The notes under the pieces: generated by a model
What the model was told of the DNA's origin: nothing
Seen by the model: only the letters and a program-made list of their open reading frames with translations
The model's database searches: none
Made by a program: the position numbers and the translations under genes
Shown: one piece after another, positions 5,497 to 10,628 of the stretch
How positions within the stretch are numbered: position 1 is the stretch's first letter
Layout of the letters: every line of letters begins with the position of its first letter
Assembly (NCBI GenBank): GCA_013811805.1
Contig: JACCUM010000449.1
Location: 1 to 10,628, forward strand
Direction: 5' to 3'
From: Geodermatophilaceae bacterium
Lineage (GTDB): Bacteria; Actinomycetota; Actinomycetes; Mycobacteriales; Geodermatophilaceae
Length of the DNA: 10,628 bases

Positions 5497-6774
5497 TCAG
5501 CCGGTCGTCGGGGACTCCCTGCCACCGCTGGAGAACCGGTATCGCCAGAACGTCGGCACCACAATGGCCACCACGACCATCGCCACGACGATCAGCAGGC
5601 CGCCGCTGACCATGGTCACCGGGACCGACACCGCGGCCGCCATGGCACCGGCCCGCAGGTCACCCAACCGTGGACCGCCGGCCACCACGACGATGAACAC
5701 ACCCTGCATCCGGCCGCGCATCACATCCGGCGCCCCCGACTGCAGGATCGAGGTACGGAGCACCGCGCTGACCATGTCCGCCGCCCCGGACAGGGCGAGG
5801 AAGAACACCGCCCAGAACAATGACGTGGTCACACCGAACAAGGCGACCGCGATCCCCCAGACCGCGATCGCCACCAGGATCACCGCACCCTGCCGGTGCA
5901 CCCGAGCGACCGGTCCGGACAGCACGCCGGCCACGACCGCGCCGATCGACATCGCGGCGAACAACCAGCCCAGGGCATTCGATGAACCGGCGAAGGTGGT
6001 GTCGGCCAGTTCCGGGAGAACCGCCCGGGGGAAACCGAAGACCATCGCGATGATGTCGACCACGAAGGTCATCAGCAGGACAGGCTGAGTGCGGAGGAAG
6101 GTGAAGCCCTCTCCGACGCTGCGGATCGCTCCCAGCAGGTTGATCCGGCCGCCACCACCGCCAGGCAGCAGCGGAGGCAGGCCGCGCAACAGCGGCAGCG
6201 CGATCAGCAGCCCGACTGCATCGACCGCGTAGGTCAAGGGCAGATCACCGGCCCCGATCAGCAGCCCGGCGAGAAGCGGCGCGCCGATGATGCCGGCCTG
6301 GGTGACGGTCATGTTCAGCGCGTTCGCGGCGGGAGTTCGACGCAGGCCCACCAGCGCCGGGATCGTGGCGCTCCGGGTCGGCGCATTGACCGCAAAGCAG
6401 GCGGACTGGAAGAAGACCAGGATCCAGAGCAGCCACAGCGACCCGCCGCCGGGAAGCAGGGACTGCAGGAACAGCCCGATCGCGGTCAACGCGGCACCCG
6501 CGGAGGTGACCAGCAACAGCAGCCGCCGGTCCACGGCGTCAGCGATCGCACCGCCGAGCAAGCCGAAGATCACCAGCGGCACCAGCGCGACGATCGAGGT
6601 CACACCGACGATCAGCGACGAGCCGGTGAGCAGGTAGGCCTGCACCGGCACGGTGACCAGGGTCATCTGGGTGCCGAGGACCGTGACGACCGTCCCGAGA
6701 AAGAGCCGCTTAAACGCCGGAACCTGCAGCGGCGTCGTGTCGACCGCCAGCCGCCGCAGCCAGTTCACCGTCAC
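5497..6774 (-). CDS. MFS permease, probable exporter (MFS_3/DHA3-like)
   Basis: A 425-residue integral membrane protein with about 11-12 hydrophobic segments, the normal size for the major facilitator superfamily. The loop after TM2 carries the motif-A pattern GGAIADAVDRR (74-84). Near the end, AGGPRLGDLRAG is typical of the MFS_3/EntS-like exporters (siderophore, drug or metabolite efflux). The substrate cannot be told. The start is uncertain: GTG 6774 and GTG 6768 (VNWLRRL) are both possible and neither has a strong SD. The family usually has a short cytoplasmic N-terminus such as LxxxxFRxLFLG, present here as PAFKRLFLG (19-27). The gene heads a minus-strand block with the ABC ATPase (14-nt gap) and permease. 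Two perfect 18-bp palindromes lie 28-86 nt upstream of its start and are the likely control site. Confidence 0.92.
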   Translation of the reverse strand: MTVNWLRRLAVDTTPLQVPAFKRLFLGTVVTVLGTQMTLVTVPVQAYLLTGSSLIVGVTSIVALVPLVIFGLLGGAIADAVDRRLLLLVTSAGAALTAIGLFLQSLLPGGGSLWLLWILVFFQSACFAVNAPTRSATIPALVGLRRTPAANALNMTVTQAGIIGAPLLAGLLIGAGDLPLTYAVDAVGLLIALPLLRGLPPLLPGGGGGRINLLGAIRSVGEGFTFLRTQPVLLMTFVVDIIAMVFGFPRAVLPELADTTFAGSSNALGWLFAAMSIGAVVAGVLSGPVARVHRQGAVILVAIAVWGIAVALFGVTTSLFWAVFFLALSGAADMVSAVLRTSILQSGAPDVMRGRMQGVFIVVVAGGPRLGDLRAGAMAAAVSVPVTMVSGGLLIVVAMVVVAIVVPTFWRYRFSSGGRESPTTG

Positions 6775-6792
6775 CCGCGACTCACAGAGCCG

Positions 6793-6828
6793 GATTCCCG
6801 GACGTTATGCGCATAACGTGCAGGAATC
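6793..6828. promoter_or_regulatory. Operator-like dyad 1 (proximal to MFS gene)
   Basis: The perfect 18-bp palindrome ACGTTATGCGCATAACGT (6802-6819) is centred inside a longer dyad: GATTCC (6793-6798) and GGAATC (6823-6828) are symmetric about the same centre (6810.5), so 16 of 18 position pairs match across 36 bp. It ends about 18 bp upstream of the MFS start codon's flanking sequence. Its size and symmetry suit a dimeric repressor of the MarR, TetR or GntR kind; none is encoded in the window. Confidence 0.7.
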
Positions 6829-6840
6829 GGCAGCTTTCCG

Positions 6841-6862
6841 GGACGTTATGCGCATAACGTCC
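6841..6862. promoter_or_regulatory. Operator-like dyad 2 (distal copy)
   Basis: A second copy of ACGTTATGCGCATAACGT at 6843-6860, with matching GG/CC flanks that make a perfect 22-bp palindrome, plus further CC/GG symmetry at 6838-6839/6864-6865. The two centres are 41 bp apart, close to four helical turns, so two dimers would sit on the same DNA face. It lies 18 bp beyond the pdxH stop; a role as pdxH terminator hairpin is possible but there is no T-run on the minus strand after it. Confidence 0.7.
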
Positions 6863-6880
6863 GGGGGAGGGAGCCTCGGG

Positions 6881-7561
6881 TCATGGGGCGAGGCGCTCGG
6901 TGACCCAGCCGTCCTCGGTACGGCGAAACCGCAGCCGATCGTGCAGCCGATTCTGCCGCCCCGCCCAGAACTCCACCGACTCCGGACGCACCCGATAGCC
7001 CTGCCAGCCGGCCGGTCGGGGTACCTCGCCACCTTCCGGGTACGCGCGGGCCTGCGCGGCCCAGTCCGCTTCGAGTTCCGTACGGCCGGAAATCACTTCG
7101 GACTGACGGCTGACCCGGGCCGCGATCCGGGCGCCGTACGGACGGCTGGCGAAGTAAGCGTCCGACACCGCCTCGTCGACGCCCTCGACCGGCCCGCTCA
7201 GCCGTACCTGGCGATGCAACGAGTGCCACGGGAAGACCAGCGCGGCGTACGGGTTGGCGGCGAGCTCGCGGCCCTTCGCCGAGTCACCGTTGGTGAAGAC
7301 CACGATGCCGGCCTCGCCGTAGGACTTCATCAGCACCAGGCGGGCCGCGGGCATCGAATCGGCACCCACCGTTGCCAGCACCACCGCGTTCGGCTCGGGG
7401 ATGCCGGCCTGCACCGCATCGTCGAACCACCGCCGGAACTGCTCGAGCCAGGTCGTCGCCAGTTGGTCCTCGGTGAGCCCGGTGTCCCCGTATTCGATTC
7501 GCCCCGCAACCATTCGGGACCCGCTGCCCTCGCTCACTCCTGCATGCTCGCACTCCCGCAT
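6881..7561 (-). CDS. pdxH: Pyridoxamine/pyridoxine 5'-phosphate oxidase
   Basis: FMN enzyme that oxidises pyridoxamine or pyridoxine 5'-phosphate to pyridoxal 5'-phosphate (PLP) with O2; a cytoplasmic homodimer in the family. At 226 aa it has normal length. Visible hallmarks: QFRRWFDDAVQAGIPEPNAVVLATV (41-65), R74 and K79 (RLVLMK), the FMN-site TNGDSAKG (90-97), FPWHSLHRQVRLSGPVE, SRPYGARIAARVSRQS, and the C-terminal EFWAGRQNRLHDR with R205 and H207 of the substrate site. Two usual residues differ: EFWQG is EFWAG and WGGYR is WQGYR. The ATG at 7561 has AGGAG 8 nt upstream; ATG 7513 (MVAGRIEYGD) lies nearer the conserved part but lacks a good SD. It is divergent from the citrate synthase gene, and PLP-dependent serC lies two genes away. 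Confidence 0.95.
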   Translation of the reverse strand: MRECEHAGVSEGSGSRMVAGRIEYGDTGLTEDQLATTWLEQFRRWFDDAVQAGIPEPNAVVLATVGADSMPAARLVLMKSYGEAGIVVFTNGDSAKGRELAANPYAALVFPWHSLHRQVRLSGPVEGVDEAVSDAYFASRPYGARIAARVSRQSEVISGRTELEADWAAQARAYPEGGEVPRPAGWQGYRVRPESVEFWAGRQNRLHDRLRFRRTEDGWVTERLAP

Positions 7562-7569
7562 TCCGGCAG

Positions 7570-7574
7570 CTCCT
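7570..7574 (-). promoter_or_regulatory. Shine-Dalgarno site for pdxH
   Basis: On the minus strand AGGAG is 8 nt from the ATG at 7561. It favours the longer PdxH start over ATG 7513. Confidence 0.6.
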
Positions 7575-7634
7575 CATGCCCTGCCAGCGTTGCGGGTTCG
7601 GGTCGTACGGGCGCCGGTTCCAACAAGAGTCCGG

Positions 7635-7664
7635 GCGCGCTACCGGCGCGCACGGCGGTAGGTT
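7635..7664 (+). promoter_or_regulatory. Candidate promoter for citrate synthase-serC
   Basis: TAGGTT (7659-7664) is a TANNNT-type -10 box 65 nt before the citrate synthase ATG. Just upstream two GCGCGC hexamers (7635-7640, 7646-7651) flank TACCG, a possible regulatory dyad or simply GC-rich sequence. No TTGACA-like -35 is seen. The rest of the 168-bp pdxH/citrate synthase divergent region (7562-7729) shows nothing else that I can support except the two ribosome sites. Confidence 0.35.
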
Positions 7665-7729
7665 GGACAGACCGGGAAGCCGGCCGAGAAGCCAGCCACG
7701 ACCCAGCCACAGCCAGGGAGACTGCCCCG

Positions 7730-8854
7730 ATGTCCGACGATTTCGTACCCGGTCTGGAAGGCATCATCGCGTTCGAGACCACCATCGCCGAGCCGGACAA
7801 GGACGGGGGCTCGCTGCGCTATCGAGGCGTTGACATCGAGGACCTCGTCGGACGGGTGACCTTCGGCAACGTGTGGGCGCTGTTGGTCGATGGCAAGTTC
7901 GGGCCCGGCCTGCCGCCGGCCGAGCCGTTCCCGATCCCGGTGCACACCGGCGACGTACGCGTCGACGTACAGGCCGCGCTGGCCATGCTCACCCCGATCT
8001 GGGGCTATCAGCCACTGCTGGACATCTCCGACGACGAGGCCCGCGATCAGCTGGCCCGGGCCGCGGTGATGGCGCTGTCCTACGTCGCGCAGTCGGCTCG
8101 CGGGATCGGGAGGCCGATGGTCCCGCAGAAGCGGATCGACGAGTGCCGGACCATTGTCGAGCGGTTCATGACCCGGTGGCGGGGCGAACCCGATCCGCGG
8201 CACACCGCCGCCGTGGATGCCTACTTCACCTCGGCGGCCGAGCATGGGATGAACGCCTCGACCTTCACTGCCCGGGTGATCGCCTCCACCGGTGCCGACG
8301 TCGCCGCTGCCCTGTCCGGTGCCATCGGCGCCATGTCCGGACCGTTGCACGGCGGCGCGCCGTCCCGGGTGCTGCACATGCTCGACGATGTGGACAAGGA
8401 GGACGACGCGCGGGCGTACGTCAAGAAGCTGCTCGACGGCAAGGAGCGGCTGATGGGCTTCGGGCATCGTGTCTACCGCGCCGAGGACCCACGGGCTCGC
8501 ACGCTGCGCAAGGCCGCCGAAGAACTGAGCGCCCCCCGGTTCGAGGCCGCGCTGGCGCTGGAGAACGCCGCCCTGGCCGAGCTGCGCGAGCGCCGCCCGG
8601 ACCGCCCGATCGAGACCAACGTCGAATACTGGGCGGCCGTCGTCCTGGACTTCGCCGACGTCCCCGCACACATGTTCACCTCGATGTTCACCTGCGCCCG
8701 TACGGCCGGCTGGTGCGCCCACATCCTCGAACAGAAGAAGACCGGCCGGCTGGTGCGACCATCTGCCCGCTATATCGGTCCGGATCCGCGCTCACCGCAG
8801 GATGTCGAAGGGTGGGACTCCATCCCGCATCAGCTGCAGCTGGCCACGGGCTGA
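7730..8854 (+). CDS. citA: Citrate synthase (CitA/citrate synthase 2 type)
   Basis: Condenses acetyl-CoA and oxaloacetate to citrate, entering the TCA cycle (a methylcitrate synthase side activity is possible in the family). The product is 374 aa, the short Gram-positive/mycobacterial type. From memory it follows M. tuberculosis CitA almost throughout: FVPGLEG, IAEPDKDGGSLRYRGVDIEDL, WALLVDG, SAEHGMNASTFTARVIASTG. The catalytic set is present: His207 (GPLHGGAPSR), His246 (GFGHRVYRAEDPRAR) and Asp306 (AAVVLDFADVP), with His172 in EHGMNAS and Arg in TCARTAGWCAHILEQ for citrate binding. The ATG at 7730 has GGGAG 9 nt upstream and matches the family's N-terminus; the frame is open far upstream but that stretch is antisense to pdxH and not protein-like. 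serC begins 5 nt after the stop, so the two are very probably one transcript. Confidence 0.97.
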   Translation: MSDDFVPGLEGIIAFETTIAEPDKDGGSLRYRGVDIEDLVGRVTFGNVWALLVDGKFGPGLPPAEPFPIPVHTGDVRVDVQAALAMLTPIWGYQPLLDISDDEARDQLARAAVMALSYVAQSARGIGRPMVPQKRIDECRTIVERFMTRWRGEPDPRHTAAVDAYFTSAAEHGMNASTFTARVIASTGADVAAALSGAIGAMSGPLHGGAPSRVLHMLDDVDKEDDARAYVKKLLDGKERLMGFGHRVYRAEDPRARTLRKAAEELSAPRFEAALALENAALAELRERRPDRPIETNVEYWAAVVLDFADVPAHMFTSMFTCARTAGWCAHILEQKKTGRLVRPSARYIGPDPRSPQDVEGWDSIPHQLQLATG

Positions 8855-8859
8855 CCTGG

Positions 8860-9978
8860 ATGGGCATCGCGATCCCGACCGAACTCCTGCCGGTCGACGG
8901 GCGCTTCGGCTGCGGCCCCTCCAAGGTCCGTCCCGAAGCATTGGCCGCGCTGGCCGGCGACGGGGCGGCGCTGATGGGGACCTCGCACCGTCAGAAGCCG
9001 GTCAAGTCCCTCGTCGGCCGGGTACGCGCGGGCGTGCGTGACCTGTTCGCGCTGCCGGACGGGTACGAGGTGGTCCTCGGCAACGGGGGTACGACGGCCT
9101 TCTGGGATGCGGCGTCCTTCGGGCTGATCCGAGAACGGTCGGCGCACGGTACGTACGGCGAGTTCTCCGCCAAGTTCGCCACGGTGATCCAGGAGGCGCC
9201 GTTCCTGGGAGATCCAGTGGTCTGCCGGGCCGAGCCGGGTTCGCTGGTACTGCCCGCAGCGGTCGAGGGCGTGGATGCCTACGCCTGGGCACACAACGAG
9301 ACCTCGACCGGTGTGATGGCCCCGGTCCGGCGCCCGCCTGATGTGGTTCAGGATGCGCTGGTGCTCATCGATGCCACCAGCGGCGCAGGTGGTCTGCCGG
9401 TCGACATCGCCGAGACCGACGTCTACTACTTCGCGCCGCAGAAGTGTTTCGCCGGAGACGGCGGGCTGTGGATCGCGTTGATGTCCCCGCGCGCACTGCA
9501 GCGGGTCGCCGAGGTCAAGGCCAGCCGGCGCTGGATGCCAGCCTTTCTCGACCTGTCGATCGCCGTTGACAACTCGATCAAGGAACAGACCTACAACACC
9601 CCGGCCGTGGCGACGCTGTTCCTGCTTGCCGACCAACTGGACTGGTTGCTCGGGCGTGGTGGCCTGGCGGGGGCGGTTCGCCGTACGCGCGACTCCTCCG
9701 GTCGGCTGTACGACTGGGCGGCCGCCTCGCCGTACGCGAGCTGTTTCGTGACCGAGCCGCGCGCGCGCTCCTACGTCGTCGGGACGATTGACTTCGACCA
9801 CTCGGTGGACGCGACCGAGCTGGCCGCGGCGCTGCGCGCGAACGGAATCGTGGATACCGAGCCGTACCGCAAGCTCGGCCGCAATCAGCTCCGAGTCGGG
9901 ATGTTCCCCGCTGTCGACCCGGATGACGTGAGCGCACTGACCCGCTGCATCGACCACGTGGTCACCGAACTGCGCTGA
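8860..9978 (+). CDS. serC: Phosphoserine aminotransferase (actinobacterial type)
   Basis: PLP-dependent transaminase converting 3-phosphohydroxypyruvate plus glutamate to phosphoserine plus 2-oxoglutarate, the second step of serine synthesis; cytoplasmic. It has 372 aa. Visible features: the N-terminal FGCGPSKVRPEAL (16-28), MGTSHRQKPVKSLV (39-52), the phosphate-loop-like GNGGTTAFWDAAS (74-86), HNETSTG (145-151), IDATSGAGGLPVD (170-182), and the PLP lysine K195 in FAPQKCFAGDGG. Arg residues in EPYRKLGRNQLRVGMFPAV near the end suit carboxylate binding. The sequence is of the actinobacterial SerC subgroup rather than the E. coli one. ATG 8860 is chosen because it lies 5 nt after the citrate synthase stop and directly precedes the conserved part. 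There is no clear SD, which suggests translational coupling. A hairpin follows the stop. PdxH, two genes away, makes its cofactor. Confidence 0.96.
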   Translation: MGIAIPTELLPVDGRFGCGPSKVRPEALAALAGDGAALMGTSHRQKPVKSLVGRVRAGVRDLFALPDGYEVVLGNGGTTAFWDAASFGLIRERSAHGTYGEFSAKFATVIQEAPFLGDPVVCRAEPGSLVLPAAVEGVDAYAWAHNETSTGVMAPVRRPPDVVQDALVLIDATSGAGGLPVDIAETDVYYFAPQKCFAGDGGLWIALMSPRALQRVAEVKASRRWMPAFLDLSIAVDNSIKEQTYNTPAVATLFLLADQLDWLLGRGGLAGAVRRTRDSSGRLYDWAAASPYASCFVTEPRARSYVVGTIDFDHSVDATELAAALRANGIVDTEPYRKLGRNQLRVGMFPAVDPDDVSALTRCIDHVVTELR

Positions 9979-9980
9979 CC

Positions 9981-10024
9981 CGGACGTGCGGGGGTCGCCG
10001 CCGTACTCCGGCCGCACCTGTCCG
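9981..10024 (+). terminator. Hairpin after serC
   Basis: CGGAC-GTGCGG (9981-9991) pairs with CCGCAC-(CT)-GTCCG (10012-10024): 11 bp with a 2-nt bulge and a 20-nt loop, starting 2 nt after the serC stop. No T-run follows. It probably ends or stabilises the citrate synthase-serC transcript before sepH. Confidence 0.45.
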
Positions 10025-10042
10025 ACACGGAAACGTGCTTTC

Positions 10043-10070
10043 GGCGACTCGTGGCGACTCCGAGGCGACA
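10043..10070 (+). repeat. Three phased GGCGAC repeats upstream of sepH
   Basis: GGCGACTC (10043-10050), GGCGACTC (10053-10060) and GGCGACA (10064-10070) start 10 and 11 bp apart, about one helical turn each, and end 35 bp upstream of the candidate sepH -10 box. This could be a regulator site in a -35/upstream position, or chance in GC-rich DNA. Confidence 0.4.
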
Positions 10071-10105
10071 GCGCGTCGGTCCCGGATAGTCGCGAGAAGC
10101 GCCAC

Positions 10106-10111
10106 TAGCCT
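10106..10111 (+). promoter_or_regulatory. Candidate -10 box for sepH
   Basis: TAGCCT fits TANNNT and lies 54 nt before the sepH ATG. No clear -35 hexamer lies 16-19 nt upstream. It supports sepH having its own transcript, as does the hairpin after serC. Confidence 0.35.
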
Positions 10112-10154
10112 GCGAGGCAGAGGGCACAACCTCGGGGCCTCGAGCGCCCGTACC

Positions 10155-10160
10155 GGGAGG
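10155..10160 (+). promoter_or_regulatory. Shine-Dalgarno site for sepH
   Basis: GGGAGG lies 5 nt before the ATG at 10166, one of the best ribosome sites in the window, and fixes the sepH start. Confidence 0.75.
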
Positions 10161-10165
10161 TAAGC

Positions 10166-10628
10166 ATGCGCACGCTGCGATTCGTCGAGCTGGCCGAGGA
10201 CGGCCGGACGTTGCTGCTCGCCCCGGACGTGCCGCAGGCCATCGACAACGGGGAGCGCTTCGCCCTGTCGATCGACGAGCGACTGCGAGCCGCCTCCCGG
10301 GGGGATGTCAGCCGGCTCGGGCAGATCGAGATCGACGTCGGTGCTGATCTGCCGCCCCGGGAGATCCAGTCCCGGATCCGGGCCGGGGAGAGCGCTGAAC
10401 AGATCGCTGCCGCCGCCGGCATGCGGCTGGACCGTGTCGAGCGCTACGCCTATCCGGTGCTGCAGGAACGCACCCGGATGGTGGAGCAGGCGCAGAAGGC
10501 GCACGTACGGCTGCGCGACAGCCAGCCCGCGCTGCCGTTGGCCGAGTTCGCCGCGGAACGCCTCGCGGTCATGGGTGCCGGCGAGAGCCGCTGGGACGCC
10601 TGCCGGTCCGGGGCCAACTGGGAGGTCC
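10166..10628 (+). CDS. sepH: Septation protein SepH, N-terminal part
   Basis: SepH is an actinobacterial cell-division protein that binds FtsZ and stimulates its assembly at septa (known from Streptomyces and mycobacteria). The window holds the first 154 codons; the gene runs off the right edge. The start MRTLRFVELAEDGRTLLL, then ERFALSIDERLRAASRGDVSRLGQIEI (about 31-57), is the conserved DUF3071 domain. PREIQSRIRAGESAEQIAAAAGMRLDRVERY (about 65-95) contains the helix-turn-helix-like motif, and PVLQERTRMVEQAQKAHVR follows. The LPLAEFAAERLAVMG stretch and the W-D-A-C/W-R type ending (SRWDACRSGANWEV) also match the family. The variable linker and conserved C-terminal tail lie outside. An insertion-like stretch PDVPQAIDN at about 20-28 is a small local difference. 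Confidence 0.93.
   Translation, partial: MRTLRFVELAEDGRTLLLAPDVPQAIDNGERFALSIDERLRAASRGDVSRLGQIEIDVGADLPPREIQSRIRAGESAEQIAAAAGMRLDRVERYAYPVLQERTRMVEQAQKAHVRLRDSQPALPLAEFAAERLAVMGAGESRWDACRSGANWEV

Noticed and set aside
6841..6862. Second palindrome as an ordinary intrinsic terminator of pdxH
   Set aside because: Not followed by a T-run on the minus strand, and the identical first copy 41 bp away with its own extended symmetry is better explained by protein binding; kept only as an alternative.
6653..7729. In-frame extension of the citrate synthase ORF by about 360 codons upstream
   Set aside because: It is antisense to pdxH and crosses the palindromes; the protein has no family features, whereas ATG 7730 has an SD and matches the CitA N-terminus.
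7640..8722. 360-codon minus-strand ORF opposite citrate synthase
   Set aside because: Gly/Arg/His-rich shadow with no recognisable domain; the sense strand is clearly citrate synthase.
8703..8757. 15-bp direct repeat CGGCCGGCTGGTGCG at 8703 and 8743 in citrate synthase
   Set aside because: The two copies are in different frames and encode residues conserved in the family (TAGWCAH and GRLVRP), so the match is a codon coincidence.
7873..8859. Long upstream extension of the serC frame through citrate synthase
   Set aside because: Arg/Pro-rich out-of-frame reading of a well-identified gene; SerC begins at 8860.
9962..10504. 180-codon minus-strand ORF opposite sepH
   Set aside because: Antisense to the conserved SepH domain and its promoter region, with no SD or family motif.
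1..10628. CRISPR array, tRNA/rRNA, transposase, toxin-antitoxin or phage genes
   Set aside because: No repeat-spacer pattern, cloverleaf-like or transposase-like sequence was found; the only repeats are the short ones listed.

Overview
The window is high-GC (roughly two thirds G+C by eye) chromosomal DNA of an actinobacterium. The best evidence is the 3'-terminal sepH gene (an actinobacterial cell-division protein), an actinobacterial-type serC, and a citrate synthase that closely resembles mycobacterial CitA from memory. Several -10-like TANNNT boxes lie either 6-7 nt before an ATG (leaderless pattern) or further upstream. Frequent CGTACG hexamers would fit Propionibacteriales, but that placement is only a guess.

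Layout. (1) 1-1209 (+) is the 3' part of a gene for a probable extracytoplasmic protein of unknown function. (2) 1308-2696 (+) is a class I DNA photolyase with its own probable leaderless promoter. It converges on a small GlsB/YeaQ-family membrane protein gene (2811-3080, -), with a perfect 12-bp hairpin between them that looks like a shared terminator. (3) 3197-6774 (-) is an exporter block, in transcription order an MFS permease, then an ABC ATPase and an ABC-2 permease of the NatA/NatB type. The ABC pair is separated by an odd GC-rich, repeat-bearing insert that duplicates the 3' end of the ATPase gene. (4) 6775-6880 holds two copies of the perfect palindrome ACGTTATGCGCATAACGT, 41 bp apart, just upstream of the MFS gene. 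This is the most striking non-coding signal in the window and looks like an operator pair. (5) 6881-7561 (-) is pdxH (PLP synthesis), divergent from a citrate synthase (7730-8854) and serC (8860-9978) that are 5 nt apart. (6) 10166 to the end (+) is the 5' part of sepH.

How the genes fit together. The right half is core metabolism and division: PdxH makes pyridoxal phosphate, SerC uses it for serine synthesis, and citrate synthase and serC look co-transcribed. The left half is stress and export: light-driven DNA repair, a GlsB-family protein with a possible sigma-B-like promoter, and a three-gene exporter block that may be controlled from the tandem palindromes. I see no CRISPR array, transposase, phage gene, tRNA or rRNA. 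No intergenic stretch exceeds about 190 bp.
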